From Gemmatimonas sp. (GTDB taxonomy: Bacteria > Gemmatimonadota > Gemmatimonadetes > Gemmatimonadales > Gemmatimonadaceae): a DNA stretch of 64,000 nucleotides. Below the pieces are notes generated by a model. That model searched no databases. It was not told the origin of the DNA and was given only the letters and a program-made list of their open reading frames with translations. Shown piece after piece: positions 56,835 through 64,000 of the stretch. The position numbers were made by a program, and so were the translations under genes. The stretch is taken from assembly GCF_027531815.1 (NCBI RefSeq), contig NZ_JAPZSK010000001.1, positions 124,001-188,000 on the forward strand, in the 5' to 3' direction. Numbering within the stretch: the first letter of the stretch is position 1; each line of letters begins with the position of its first letter.

Positions 56835-57796
56835 CGGTTGCCATTCGCGTCGAACAGGTGCGCAAGGCGTATGCAAACCACGTTGCCGTGCGCGATGTGT
56901 CGCTGCTCGTCCCCACCGGCACGATCTTCGGATTGCTCGGCCCCAACGGCGCCGGCAAGACGACGACCATTCGCATGATCCTCAACCTCATGATCCCCGA
57001 CGCGGGACGCATCGAGGTGCTGGGGCGCCCCAATACCGACCCGGGGATCACCGACCGTCTGGGCTATCTCCCCGAAGAGCGCGGCCTGTATCGCAAGATG
57101 CAGGTGCGGCGCGTCCTTCGCTTTCTCGGCCGGCTCAAGGGGCTCGAAACGCGAGAGGCCGACCGGCGTATTGACCGGTGGCTGGAGCGCCTCGGGCTGC
57201 GCACCGCGCAGCAGGACTGGAGCACGGCCAAGGTGGAAGATCTGTCTCGCGGCATGCAGCAGAAGGTGCAGTTTGCCGGCACCATGCTGCACGATCCGGA
57301 GCTGGTCATCCTCGACGAGCCGTTCAGCGGACTCGATCCGGTGAACGCGCAGGCGCTCAAGGATACCGTACTCGATCTGCGGCGCGAAGGGCGCACGGTC
57401 ATTTTCAGCACCCATGTCATGGATGCCGCTGAGCGCATGTGCGATGCCGTGGCCATCATCGCCCGAGGGGAAGTGGTGGCCAACGGGTCGCTCAAGGCGC
57501 TGAAGGCGGAGTTCGGCGGGCCAGGGCGGGTGTTCATTCAATTCGCCGACGACGGGCGCGATCGCGCGCGCGCCGTGCTGGCCGACCCGTCGCTGGTAGC
57601 CCATCTCGATGATCATGGCCAGCAGGTGGAAGTGGATCTCGTGCCCGGCGTGCACTCCCAGCAACTGCTCAAGGCGCTGCTGGCCCACGAGGTGGAGTTG
57701 GTGCGCTTCGACCGCACGGAAGCCTCACTGCACCGCATCTTCCTCGAGCGGGTGGGCGCCACGGGCGTGGAACCGGGAGTGAGCGGACATGGGTAA
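56822..57796 (+). CDS. ABC transporter ATP-binding protein (NatA-like)
   Basis: 324 residues. Walker A LGPNGAGKTTT (about 40), Q-loop LPEERGLYRKM, signature LSRGMQQKVQF (about 142), Walker B LVILDEPFSGLDP (about 162) and H-loop FSTHVMD (about 200). A DUF4162-type C-terminal extension (about 225-315) is usual for sodium or drug exporters of the NatA group. It is coupled to the permease gene by an eight-base overlap. The GTG start at 56822 may be too early because it overlaps a divergent gene; later starts would remove part of the first beta strand. Confidence 0.93.
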   Translation: MSASSVAIRVEQVRKAYANHVAVRDVSLLVPTGTIFGLLGPNGAGKTTTIRMILNLMIPDAGRIEVLGRPNTDPGITDRLGYLPEERGLYRKMQVRRVLRFLGRLKGLETREADRRIDRWLERLGLRTAQQDWSTAKVEDLSRGMQQKVQFAGTMLHDPELVILDEPFSGLDPVNAQALKDTVLDLRREGRTVIFSTHVMDAAERMCDAVAIIARGEVVANGSLKALKAEFGGPGRVFIQFADDGRDRARAVLADPSLVAHLDDHGQQVEVDLVPGVHSQQLLKALLAHEVELVRFDRTEASLHRIFLERVGATGVEPGVSGHG

Positions 57797-59075
57797 GCTG
57801 CTGGCGGTCATTGAACGGGAATTCGGCGAGCGCGTCCGCTCCAAGTGGTTTCTGGTCAGCACCCTCTTTGCCCCGCTGCTCTTTGCGGCGCTGTTCATCG
57901 GCCCGCCGTACCTGGCATACAAGTCGTCGCGCTCGGTGGACTTCTCGTCCATGGTGATTGTCGACGTCTCCGGCACGACGATGGGGGACGGCATTGCCAC
58001 GGAACTCGCGGGCGGCCTCATGGCGACCGGGCAGCGGGCCACCGTCATTGCCGCAACGGCCACCGACTCCGGGAAGGTGCTGGACTCGTTGCGCACGCGC
58101 CTGGGGAGCAACGCGCTGCCGGCGGTGGCGGTGATCGACGCCAACACCCTGGCCGTAGGCAGCATGCGGCTGCTCCTGGCCGGCGGGGCGCCGATCGTCA
58201 CCTCCGAGCGCGTGCAGGCGGCTGCCGAGCGTGAGCTCCTGCGGCGGCGCGTGGCCGATGCGGGCATCGACCTCGAGCAGGCGCAGCGCATTGCGAAGCT
58301 GCGCATAACGGCCACCGTGGAACGCGTCATGAGGGATGGCCGCAGCGGGTCGGCGCAGGTGAATCTGCTGTTTGGCGCTGGCGTGGCGCTGCTGCTGTAC
58401 CTGATCATCGTGCTGTATGGCCAGATCGTGCTGCGGGGCGTGACCGAGGAGAAGCAGTCGCGCGTCTCGGAGCTGGTGCTGGCGAGCGTGTCGCCGCGCG
58501 TGTTGCTCACGGGCAAGGTGCTCGGTATTGGCGGCGTGGCGCTCGTGCAGCTGGGCTTCTGGACCGCCAGCGCGGTGACGCTGCTGGCCAATCGCGGGCG
58601 CCTGCTGGGCGCGCTCGGGGTCACGAGCACGAGCATAACGCTCCCCGCGGTCACCCTGTTCGAACTGGCCCCACTGCTCGCCTATTTCGTGTTTGGGTAC
58701 ATCCTGTACGCGGCGCTCTTCGCCGCGGTGGGTTCCATCGTGAGCTCCGAGCAGGAGGCGCAGCAGGCGCAGACCCCGGTGGTTTTGCTGTTGGTGGGGA
58801 GTATGGCGTTGCTGCAGCCCGCGCTGAGCGACCCCGATGGCCCCATTGCCCGCACGATGAGCATCGTGCCATTCTCGTCGCCCATCCTCATGCCCCTGCG
58901 GCTTGGGCTGGCGTCGGTGCCGGCGAGCGAATTGCTGCTCTCCATCGTGCTCCTCGTGATCTCGGCCCTCGCCGCCATGGTGGCGGCGGCGCGGCTCTAT
59001 CGCACGGCGCTGCTCATGTATGGCAAGCGGCCGTCCCTTGCCGAGATCGTTCGCTGGATCCGGGTGAACGGGTAA
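57789..59075 (+). CDS. ABC transporter permease (NatB / ABC-2 type)
   Basis: 428 residues. One N-terminal membrane segment (FLVSTLFAPLLFAALFIGPPYLAY) is followed by a large extracytoplasmic domain (about 50-190), then five or six membrane segments. The hallmark loop VTEEKQSRVSELVLASVSPRVLLTGKVLG (about 218-246) is present. It works with the preceding ATPase as an exporter; the cargo could be sodium, a peptide or a drug. Confidence 0.92.
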   Translation: MGKLLAVIEREFGERVRSKWFLVSTLFAPLLFAALFIGPPYLAYKSSRSVDFSSMVIVDVSGTTMGDGIATELAGGLMATGQRATVIAATATDSGKVLDSLRTRLGSNALPAVAVIDANTLAVGSMRLLLAGGAPIVTSERVQAAAERELLRRRVADAGIDLEQAQRIAKLRITATVERVMRDGRSGSAQVNLLFGAGVALLLYLIIVLYGQIVLRGVTEEKQSRVSELVLASVSPRVLLTGKVLGIGGVALVQLGFWTASAVTLLANRGRLLGALGVTSTSITLPAVTLFELAPLLAYFVFGYILYAALFAAVGSIVSSEQEAQQAQTPVVLLLVGSMALLQPALSDPDGPIARTMSIVPFSSPILMPLRLGLASVPASELLLSIVLLVISALAAMVAAARLYRTALLMYGKRPSLAEIVRWIRVNG

Positions 59076-59088
59076 GCCACCCGGCATT

Positions 59089-59133
59089 CCCCGGGCCGCG
59101 CAGGGAACGCGATTCAGCGCCCGCGGCCTGGGG
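59089..59133. terminator. hairpin between permease and bacilliredoxin genes
   Basis: CCCCGGGCCGCG (59089-59100) pairs with CGCGGCCTGGGG (59122-59133), 11 of 12 positions, around a 21-base loop. It sits between convergent stops at 59075 and 59134, so it can serve both. There is no T-tract. Confidence 0.6.
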
Positions 59134-59559
59134 TCACAAGGACGCGCAGTGCTGGTCGAAGGCCTGCGTGAGGTCGGCCGCGATCTCCTGCGCGCTGCGC
59201 CCCTCGATCTGATGGCGCTCGAGCATGAAGACCACGTCACCGTCCTTGAGCAGGGCGATGCTGGGAGACGACGGCCGGTACCCCACGAAGTAGCTGCGCG
59301 CACGCTCGGTGGCCTCCGTATCCTGCCCGGCGAACACCGTGGTGGCCACCTCCGGCTTCACGCGGTGCTGGAGCGCCATGGCCACCGCCGGACGGGCATT
59401 GCGGGCCGCGCACCCGCACACGGAGTTCACGACTACGAGCGCTGTGCCCGTATGCTCGGCGAATTTCGCGTCGACCTCGGCCACGGTCTTGAGCTCTTCG
59501 ACGCCGAGCCGCGTGAGCTCCTGGCGCATGGGAATGAGCAGCTGTTCGGGGTACATCAT
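59134..59559 (-). CDS. BrxA/BrxB family bacilliredoxin
   Basis: 141 residues. The active site is the CGC motif in NSVCGCAARNARPAV (about 47-61); the typical N-terminus YPEQLLIPMRQEL and end ERHQIEGRSAQEIAADL are present. In Firmicutes, bacilliredoxins remove bacillithiol from oxidised proteins. Whether the host makes bacillithiol cannot be told from the window. A GAGTTT hexamer ends six bases before ATG 59559. Confidence 0.93.
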   Translation of the reverse strand: MMYPEQLLIPMRQELTRLGVEELKTVAEVDAKFAEHTGTALVVVNSVCGCAARNARPAVAMALQHRVKPEVATTVFAGQDTEATERARSYFVGYRPSSPSIALLKDGDVVFMLERHQIEGRSAQEIAADLTQAFDQHCASL

Positions 59560-59604
59560 CGGTGCAAACTCCGTGTGGGTGCAAATGGGCGGCGAGAAAC
59601 CAAA

Positions 59605-59690
59605 ACGCGGGGGAGCAGGAGGAAGGGATCAGAAGGACGATGCATAAGCACTCCGCCGTGTGGACTTCCTGCCTCCTGCTTCCTGCTCTG
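59605..59690. repeat. GGAGCAGGAGG / CCTCCTGC hairpin element, copy 4
   Basis: GGGGGAGCAGGAGGAAGGG (59609-59627) has a C-rich partner CTTCCTGCCTCCTGCTTCCT near 59666-59685. Nothing coding is seen in this 133-base gap. The element resembles those at 13891, 16136 and 21178. Confidence 0.6.
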
Positions 59691-59692
59691 AC

Positions 59693-60076
59693 TCAATACT
59701 CCGGGATATCCTCTCGCGGTTCCCGCACCAGCGCCAGAATGGCGGCCTGCGGGACCACGAGATACTGTGCGTCTTCGAAGGTGATCTCCACGGCGGCCTT
59801 GCGGAAAAAGAGCGCGTAGTCGCCCACCTGGGCCTGCATGGGCACGTAGCGCGCCTCGCGCCCCGCCTGTCCGCCAATGCGCCAGGGCTCATCGCCCTGG
59901 TCGGCGAGATCTGGCAGGGCGAGTCCTGGCCCGGTGGCCACGATCTCCCCACCCTGCACCGCCTGGTTGTCCACGGCCGTAGGGGGCAGGTACAGCCCCA
60001 CCTTGGAGCGCTGCTCCCCATCCTCGAGCTTTACGAGGACACGATCCCCGACGACGATCAATCGCTTCCTGGTCAT
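59693..60076 (-). CDS. GroES-like co-chaperonin
   Basis: 127 residues, longer than normal GroES (about 95). Cpn10 marks: VVGDRVLVKLEDGEQRSKVGLYLPP at the start, GEIVATGPG (about 44) and VGDYALFFRKAAVEITFEDAQYLVV at the end. An insert of about 25 residues (DLADQGDEPWRIGGQAGREAR) replaces the short roof loop. No groEL is nearby, so it is a stand-alone paralogue. TAAATT ends six bases before the ATG (60083-60088 on the minus strand) and overlaps the stop of the kinase gene. Confidence 0.85.
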   Translation of the reverse strand: MTRKRLIVVGDRVLVKLEDGEQRSKVGLYLPPTAVDNQAVQGGEIVATGPGLALPDLADQGDEPWRIGGQAGREARYVPMQAQVGDYALFFRKAAVEITFEDAQYLVVPQAAILALVREPREDIPEY

Positions 60077-60082
60077 TCCAGC

Positions 60083-60088
60083 AATTTA
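60083..60088 (-). promoter_or_regulatory. -10 element of the GroES-like gene
   Basis: On the minus strand TAAATT is followed by six bases and ATG 60076. It overlaps the stop codon of the upstream kinase gene, so the GroES-like gene can be transcribed on its own. Confidence 0.5.
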
Positions 60089-61825
60089 GCGGCCGGCGGA
60101 AGTGCCTCCGCCATCCGCCGGCCCCACAGCCGAGGGGCGCCCCGTCCGCGCCTGTTGCGCCACGTGCGCCTCCGCGAAGCGGCCCAACTCCAGCACGAGG
60201 TCGTGCAGCTCTCGCTGCTTGCTCGCGGAAGACAGGGTGAATGCATACCGTGCCCCGCCGAGGGCACTGCCAAGGATACCCAACAGCGCCCCCAGTCCCA
60301 CGAGCGCGCCGGCGGACTTGGACAGGACTGCCATGGTCACGCTCCCCAAGGCCACGCCGAGTCCGGCGCCGAGCCCTCCATACAGGCCCCCGGCAACGCC
60401 GCTGATGTCCTCATAGGCACGAATGGTGGTTCTGCCGTTTCGCACGGCCACGGTGATCTGCAGCAGGCGCATCATGCCGTTCTGCCCCGGACGGGCCGCA
60501 CTGGTGGACATCGTGAGCGTGCGCCCCACCGCGCTGATGGTGATGAGGTCACCCAGGGCGCGGCGGGCAATGTCGGCAAGATCCTCGAAGGCCTCGAGTG
60601 AAAGCTCGCCGTGCACCACGCTCTCGAACTCGAGTTTGGTATACGCGCCGAGGATCGGATTGGGCGCCTTCTGCATCCGGGTGCCCTTCGCGACCGTGAC
60701 CACGCGACTCGCGGCGTGGCGCTCCGCCAACGCGCGCTCGACATACTTCGTCGGGATTCCCGCTTCCACCGCCGCCTCTTTCACGGCCTCCACATCGTAG
60801 CCGCGCGTGAGCGGCTCGCCGGAGGCAGGCGCTGGGAATGACGGCGGCGGCACATGGTACCCGGTGTTGGCCTGCAACGCCGCAGCGCGCGCCCACACGG
60901 CATTGGCCTCCGTCGACGACAGCGGCGCCTCGCCGTGCGCAAGAACCTGCGCGGGCGGCGTACTCGCGGGTGCCACGCGCAAGGCATCAAGACGCTCGAG
61001 CAGCAGACGCGCCGACGCAATGCGGTCCCCGACCTGCTTCTCGAGCAGCGCCTGCACCAGTGCATCCACGTCATCGGCGACATCGGCACGCAGAGACTGC
61101 ACACGCGGCGGCGCACTGTTCACATGTGCCACCAGTACCGCCGACGGCGTCGTACGCTCGAAGGGAAACCGCCGCGTGAGCAAGTGAAAGAGCAACACGC
61201 CAAGCGCATACAAATCACTTCGGCCATCGAGCGTGTCGCCAACCACCTGCTCGGGGCTCATGTAGTGGACGCTACCCAGCACCGTGCCGGTGGCAGTCAG
61301 CGGCTGCGCCTCGCTCACGCGCGCAATGCCGAAGTCGGTCACCACGGCACGACCCGCCTCGTCGAGCAGCACGTTCTCCGCCTTGATGTCGCGATGCACG
61401 ACCCCCAGCGCATGCGCGGCCTCGAGGGCCAGCGCCAGCTGTCGCATGACGGCGAGCGCGCTCGGCACGTCGAGGGGGCCCGTGCGCGCGAGCCGTTCGG
61501 CGAGCGATTCGCCCTTCACGTACCCCATGGTGAAGTAGACCACCGCGTTGCGCTCGGCGGCCGAGTAGATGGGGACGATGTTGGGATGCGACAGCGCGGC
61601 GGCCGTACGCGCTTCCCGCAGGAATCGCTCGCGCACTGCCGGGTCGGCCGCGAGGTGTGGCGGGAGTGTCTTGATGGCTACGTGCCGCTGCAGCTGGGTA
61701 TCCTCGGCCAGATACACCACGCCCATTCCCCCGCGCCCGATTTCACGCTGAAGGAGAAACTCCTCCCCCACGGCTCGGGCCAGGGATGGTGCCGGTTCAG
61801 GCCAGGCGAAGGCGTCGGAGTTCAT
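60086..61825 (-). CDS. serine/threonine kinase with hydrophobic C-terminal hairpin
   Basis: 579 residues. The kinase domain (about 28-290) is complete: IGRGGMGVVYLAED, HVAIKTL, HRDIKAENVLL, DFGIAR and MSPEQV. A Pro/Ala linker follows, then a region with YDVEAVKEAAVEAGIPTKYVERALAE (about 365-390). A Gly-rich double membrane segment GLYGGLGAGLGVALGSV / GALVGLGALLGILGSALGG (about 480-530) precedes a final helix. The arrangement differs from the kinase at 35.1 kb, which has one membrane pass and TPR helices. Targets are unknown. ATG 61825 is used. Confidence 0.92.
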   Translation of the reverse strand: MNSDAFAWPEPAPSLARAVGEEFLLQREIGRGGMGVVYLAEDTQLQRHVAIKTLPPHLAADPAVRERFLREARTAAALSHPNIVPIYSAAERNAVVYFTMGYVKGESLAERLARTGPLDVPSALAVMRQLALALEAAHALGVVHRDIKAENVLLDEAGRAVVTDFGIARVSEAQPLTATGTVLGSVHYMSPEQVVGDTLDGRSDLYALGVLLFHLLTRRFPFERTTPSAVLVAHVNSAPPRVQSLRADVADDVDALVQALLEKQVGDRIASARLLLERLDALRVAPASTPPAQVLAHGEAPLSSTEANAVWARAAALQANTGYHVPPPSFPAPASGEPLTRGYDVEAVKEAAVEAGIPTKYVERALAERHAASRVVTVAKGTRMQKAPNPILGAYTKLEFESVVHGELSLEAFEDLADIARRALGDLITISAVGRTLTMSTSAARPGQNGMMRLLQITVAVRNGRTTIRAYEDISGVAGGLYGGLGAGLGVALGSVTMAVLSKSAGALVGLGALLGILGSALGGARYAFTLSSASKQRELHDLVLELGRFAEAHVAQQARTGRPSAVGPADGGGTSAGR

Positions 61826-61865
61826 GGGCGATAGTCGGGGCCGGCACCAGCAACGAGGCGCGGCG

Positions 61866-63506
61866 TCACTGCAGTGCGCGCACGACCCGATCGGCCGCCG
61901 CCACGCCATGCCACTGCGCTTCCTCGAAGAGACTCAAGTTACTGAGGTCCGCGTGTGCCATGAACAACCGCGGCCCGGGCTCCCACTCCCGCAGCGCCTT
62001 GACGCGCGCCAGTGCACCGGGGACGGGGCGCGCCATCGCGTGCCCCCAGCGCCTGATGTCGATGCGCACCAGCCGTTGCGCGATGTCAGGGTGGGCACGC
62101 TGGAGGTCGGCAATGATGTGATCGCGCCACGCGCTCCATGGCGTGTCGCGCAGCTGCTGGCGTGCCGCGAGTGCCGGTCGGTCAGTGAGCGCGTGATACC
62201 AGGTCCACAGCTGCGTCGTTTGCGGGGTGCCAAGCTGTTGATGCTGCGCGTTCACGTAGCCCAGCGCGCTGCTTCCGTAGATCACGTTGTCCCACGCCAT
62301 GGGTGCACCGCGCTCCGCTGGAGGCCGGTCGAGCACGAGGTTGGCGACCATCCACGGCGCGTACTCGATGCGCACTGGCAGCACCGCGCTGCGCAACACG
62401 CGGGAGAGCACGAACAACGGCGCCGCCCATACCACGGCCTCGGCAATGATGCGCTCCCGCGGTGTGTCGAGCAGCCAGCCGGTCCCTCGACGTGTCAGGT
62501 GCAGTACGGGGGATGACGATTGCAGGCGCGCGCGCCCGCGCGCGTCGCCGCGACGCGCCAACCGGCGCGTCAGGGCGCGCACGAGATAGTCGTTTCCCTC
62601 CGGCCAGGTGAGCGGCCCCTGCTCCTCGTCGCCGCGCGCCGCGAAATAGTGCATGGCCGCCCACGCGCTGGCCTGCTGCAGCGACGCCCCGTAGTCGTCG
62701 CGTGTGCCGTACTCCACCCACCAGCGCAGCGCCGGAGCATCGAGCCGGAGCGAGCGCAGCCACTGGTCGGCGGTGAACCGGTCGAGGGCGTCCACCTCGG
62801 CGGCACGCCGGCCTGCCGCCCCACCCTGCCGTCTGGCCTCCTCGCGTACCGCATGGCCCTGCGCCGACGGCACGCTGAACATGCCACTCGCGCGCCACTC
62901 CGCGACCAGCGATTCGAACTGGGCGAACTGCCGCCGCTCGGCAGCGGTAGCCGCATCCAGGGGATCGAGCCCCTCGCGCCAGCGGCCGTGCTGCCAGAGG
63001 CGCTCCTGCGGCGCATGACACAGCATGGTCTCGTCCCACTCACCGGTCGGTGAGAGCAGCCCCAGCTCGCGACAGAGCTCGCGCACGTGCACGGCGCTCG
63101 CATCGGGAACGGGGAGGTAGTGCGCTCCCCACGGTGCACGCAGGCCGTCGAGTCCGGGGTACTCCGCCGAGCGGGCATTGCCGCCCAGCTGGGTACCGAG
63201 CTCCAGCAGCGTCCAGTCGGTGAGACCGCGCGCATCGAGCCGCCACGCGGCGCTCAACCCGCCAATGCCACCACCCACGATGGCCACCGATACCGCGCGC
63301 TCCGTTCGGGGCCCCGTGGGCACGGTAACGCCGTCACGCAGCGCGTGGCCCGCGGCCGCATCGTCGTCCACGAAGCCGCCCCCGATGACACGCCCCTTTG
63401 GCGCAAGCCCCACGAGCGCGGGGGCCGCGTGCGCGACGAGCGGCGCACCGATCGTCAGCGCCGCCGCCTGCGCGGCGCACTGCACGAACGCCCGACGCGT
63501 GGTCAC
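61866..63506 (-). CDS. FAD-dependent amine-oxidase-type oxidoreductase, exported
   Basis: 546 residues. The N-terminus TTRRAFVQCAAQAAALTIGAP is a twin-arginine-type leader. The FAD site is VAIVGGGIGGLSAAWRL (about 74-90), with LELGTQLGGNAR (about 100) next. The C-terminal part ends in MAHADLSNLSLFEEAQWHGVAAADRVV, the usual second FAD contact. It reads in the same direction as the downstream-facing spermidine-synthase-like gene and starts 22 bases after it. The pair occurs together in other genomes, which hints at polyamine oxidation, but the substrate is not proven. Confidence 0.87.
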   Translation of the reverse strand: MTTRRAFVQCAAQAAALTIGAPLVAHAAPALVGLAPKGRVIGGGFVDDDAAAGHALRDGVTVPTGPRTERAVSVAIVGGGIGGLSAAWRLDARGLTDWTLLELGTQLGGNARSAEYPGLDGLRAPWGAHYLPVPDASAVHVRELCRELGLLSPTGEWDETMLCHAPQERLWQHGRWREGLDPLDAATAAERRQFAQFESLVAEWRASGMFSVPSAQGHAVREEARRQGGAAGRRAAEVDALDRFTADQWLRSLRLDAPALRWWVEYGTRDDYGASLQQASAWAAMHYFAARGDEEQGPLTWPEGNDYLVRALTRRLARRGDARGRARLQSSSPVLHLTRRGTGWLLDTPRERIIAEAVVWAAPLFVLSRVLRSAVLPVRIEYAPWMVANLVLDRPPAERGAPMAWDNVIYGSSALGYVNAQHQQLGTPQTTQLWTWYHALTDRPALAARQQLRDTPWSAWRDHIIADLQRAHPDIAQRLVRIDIRRWGHAMARPVPGALARVKALREWEPGPRLFMAHADLSNLSLFEEAQWHGVAAADRVVRALQ

Positions 63507-63527
63507 GCGAGGCCCCGCGTGGTGCGC

Positions 63528-64000
63528 CTAACGATTGATGGCATCGAACTCGTGCTCGTAGTAGCGCACGAGCACCTGATCGTTGAGTCGATTGGCCTCG
63601 GCGGGCACGCGCTGCATGTCCGCCGGAAAGTCGAAGAGCGTGGGCACGGCCCGGGCCGTGAGGTAGCGCAAGCCTGCGGGCAACCGTGCCGGGGGGGCAT
63701 AGCTATTGACCCCCGCAATCACGAAGCCCCACTCGCCGAAGCTCGGCACGTACACATGATACGGCCAGGTGCGAAGGCCAGCGCCCTCCAGCGTCGTCAC
63801 GATGCTCCAGTATGACTGCCGCGCGAACATGGGCGACGTGCTCTGCACGGCAATGAAGGCACCGGGCGCGAGGTGCTGCTTCACGAGGCGATAGAAGGCG
63901 CTCGTGTACAGCTTGCCCACGTGATAGTTGGACGGATCCGGGAAATCGACGATCACGAAATCGAACTGCGCCGCATTGGCGGCGAGCCACGTGAAGGCGT
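63528..64000 (-). CDS. spermidine-synthase-like (polyamine aminopropyltransferase) protein, C-terminal part
   Basis: 156 residues are visible; the 5' end lies beyond the window. FDFVIVDFPDPSNYHVGKLYTSAFYRLVKQHL is the SpeE-type core: the Asp motif after a hydrophobic strand, then DPSNYHVGKLYT. FIAVQSTSPMFARQSYWSIVTTLE and FGEWGFVIAG follow. This sub-group is often fused to N-terminal membrane segments, which cannot be checked here. It transfers an aminopropyl group from decarboxylated SAM to a polyamine. The FAD oxidoreductase follows on the same strand. Confidence 0.87.
   Translation of the reverse strand, partial: AFTWLAANAAQFDFVIVDFPDPSNYHVGKLYTSAFYRLVKQHLAPGAFIAVQSTSPMFARQSYWSIVTTLEGAGLRTWPYHVYVPSFGEWGFVIAGVNSYAPPARLPAGLRYLTARAVPTLFDFPADMQRVPAEANRLNDQVLVRYYEHEFDAINR

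Overview
The window is high-GC bacterial chromosome, about 70% GC by eye. Gene content points to Gemmatimonadota, probably a Gemmatimonas species: Pkn-type kinases joined to tetratricopeptide-like tails, DPP-IV-like S9 peptidases, PIG-L deacetylases, many ECF sigma/anti-sigma pairs and G-rich intergenic minisatellites. This assignment is an inference from style, since no rRNA gene is present. The partial gene at the left edge is a light-dependent protochlorophyllide reductase, which suggests a phototrophic member. I saw no tRNA, rRNA, CRISPR array, transposase or prophage gene.

Layout. 1-2.8 kb: end of por, a DUF779 gene beside a truncated aldehyde dehydrogenase, and a PepSY membrane protein with a Fur-like box. 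2.8-3.3 kb: a large GC-rich inverted and tandem repeat. 3.3-11 kb: patatin, glutamate dehydrogenase, S9 peptidase, PIG-L deacetylase, alpha/beta hydrolase and matrixin. 11-14 kb: ECF sigma, anti-sigma and PDZ operon on the minus strand. 14-23 kb: a serine hydrolase with a histone-like tail, an MIP18-type Fe-S factor, LspA-like and RNase D genes, an AI-2E/hydrolase/methyltransferase operon, ferredoxin, YhbY and an M23 peptidase. 23.3-30.3 kb: a complete SUF iron-sulfur cluster operon, sufR-B-C-D-U-Rieske-S-U2. SufR probably represses its own promoter. SufBCD is the scaffold complex, SufS mobilises sulfur, SufU accepts it, and a second SufU-like protein and a Rieske protein accompany them. 30.3-39.8 kb: nitrilase, NAGPA-like lipoprotein, VTT membrane protein, HD hydrolase, Tgt, kinase, aquaglyceroporin and an MBL-fold protein.

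39.77-47.50 kb is the most distinctive region. A three-gene cassette, mod / DUF3800 / type III-like res, all on the minus strand, lies between two near-identical G-rich repeats of more than 300 bp in inverted orientation. The recognition-domain part of mod and the DUF3800 gene have visibly lower GC than their surroundings. The res gene has its own terminator-operator-promoter-like region. I read it as a modular defence cassette with an exchangeable specificity segment; its mobility and the role of DUF3800 are hypotheses.

47.5-64 kb: small membrane protein, penicillin acylase, an ECF sigma overlapping a fused anti-sigma/von Willebrand protein, molybdate-type transporter, ABC exporter pair, bacilliredoxin, GroES-like protein, kinase, FAD oxidoreductase and a partial spermidine-synthase-like gene.

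A recurring signal is a -10-like hexamer (TAGCTT, TAGTTT, TATATT, TAAATT) ending five to seven bases before the start codon, which implies that leaderless transcription is common here. Three further families of intergenic repeats or hairpins recur across the window.
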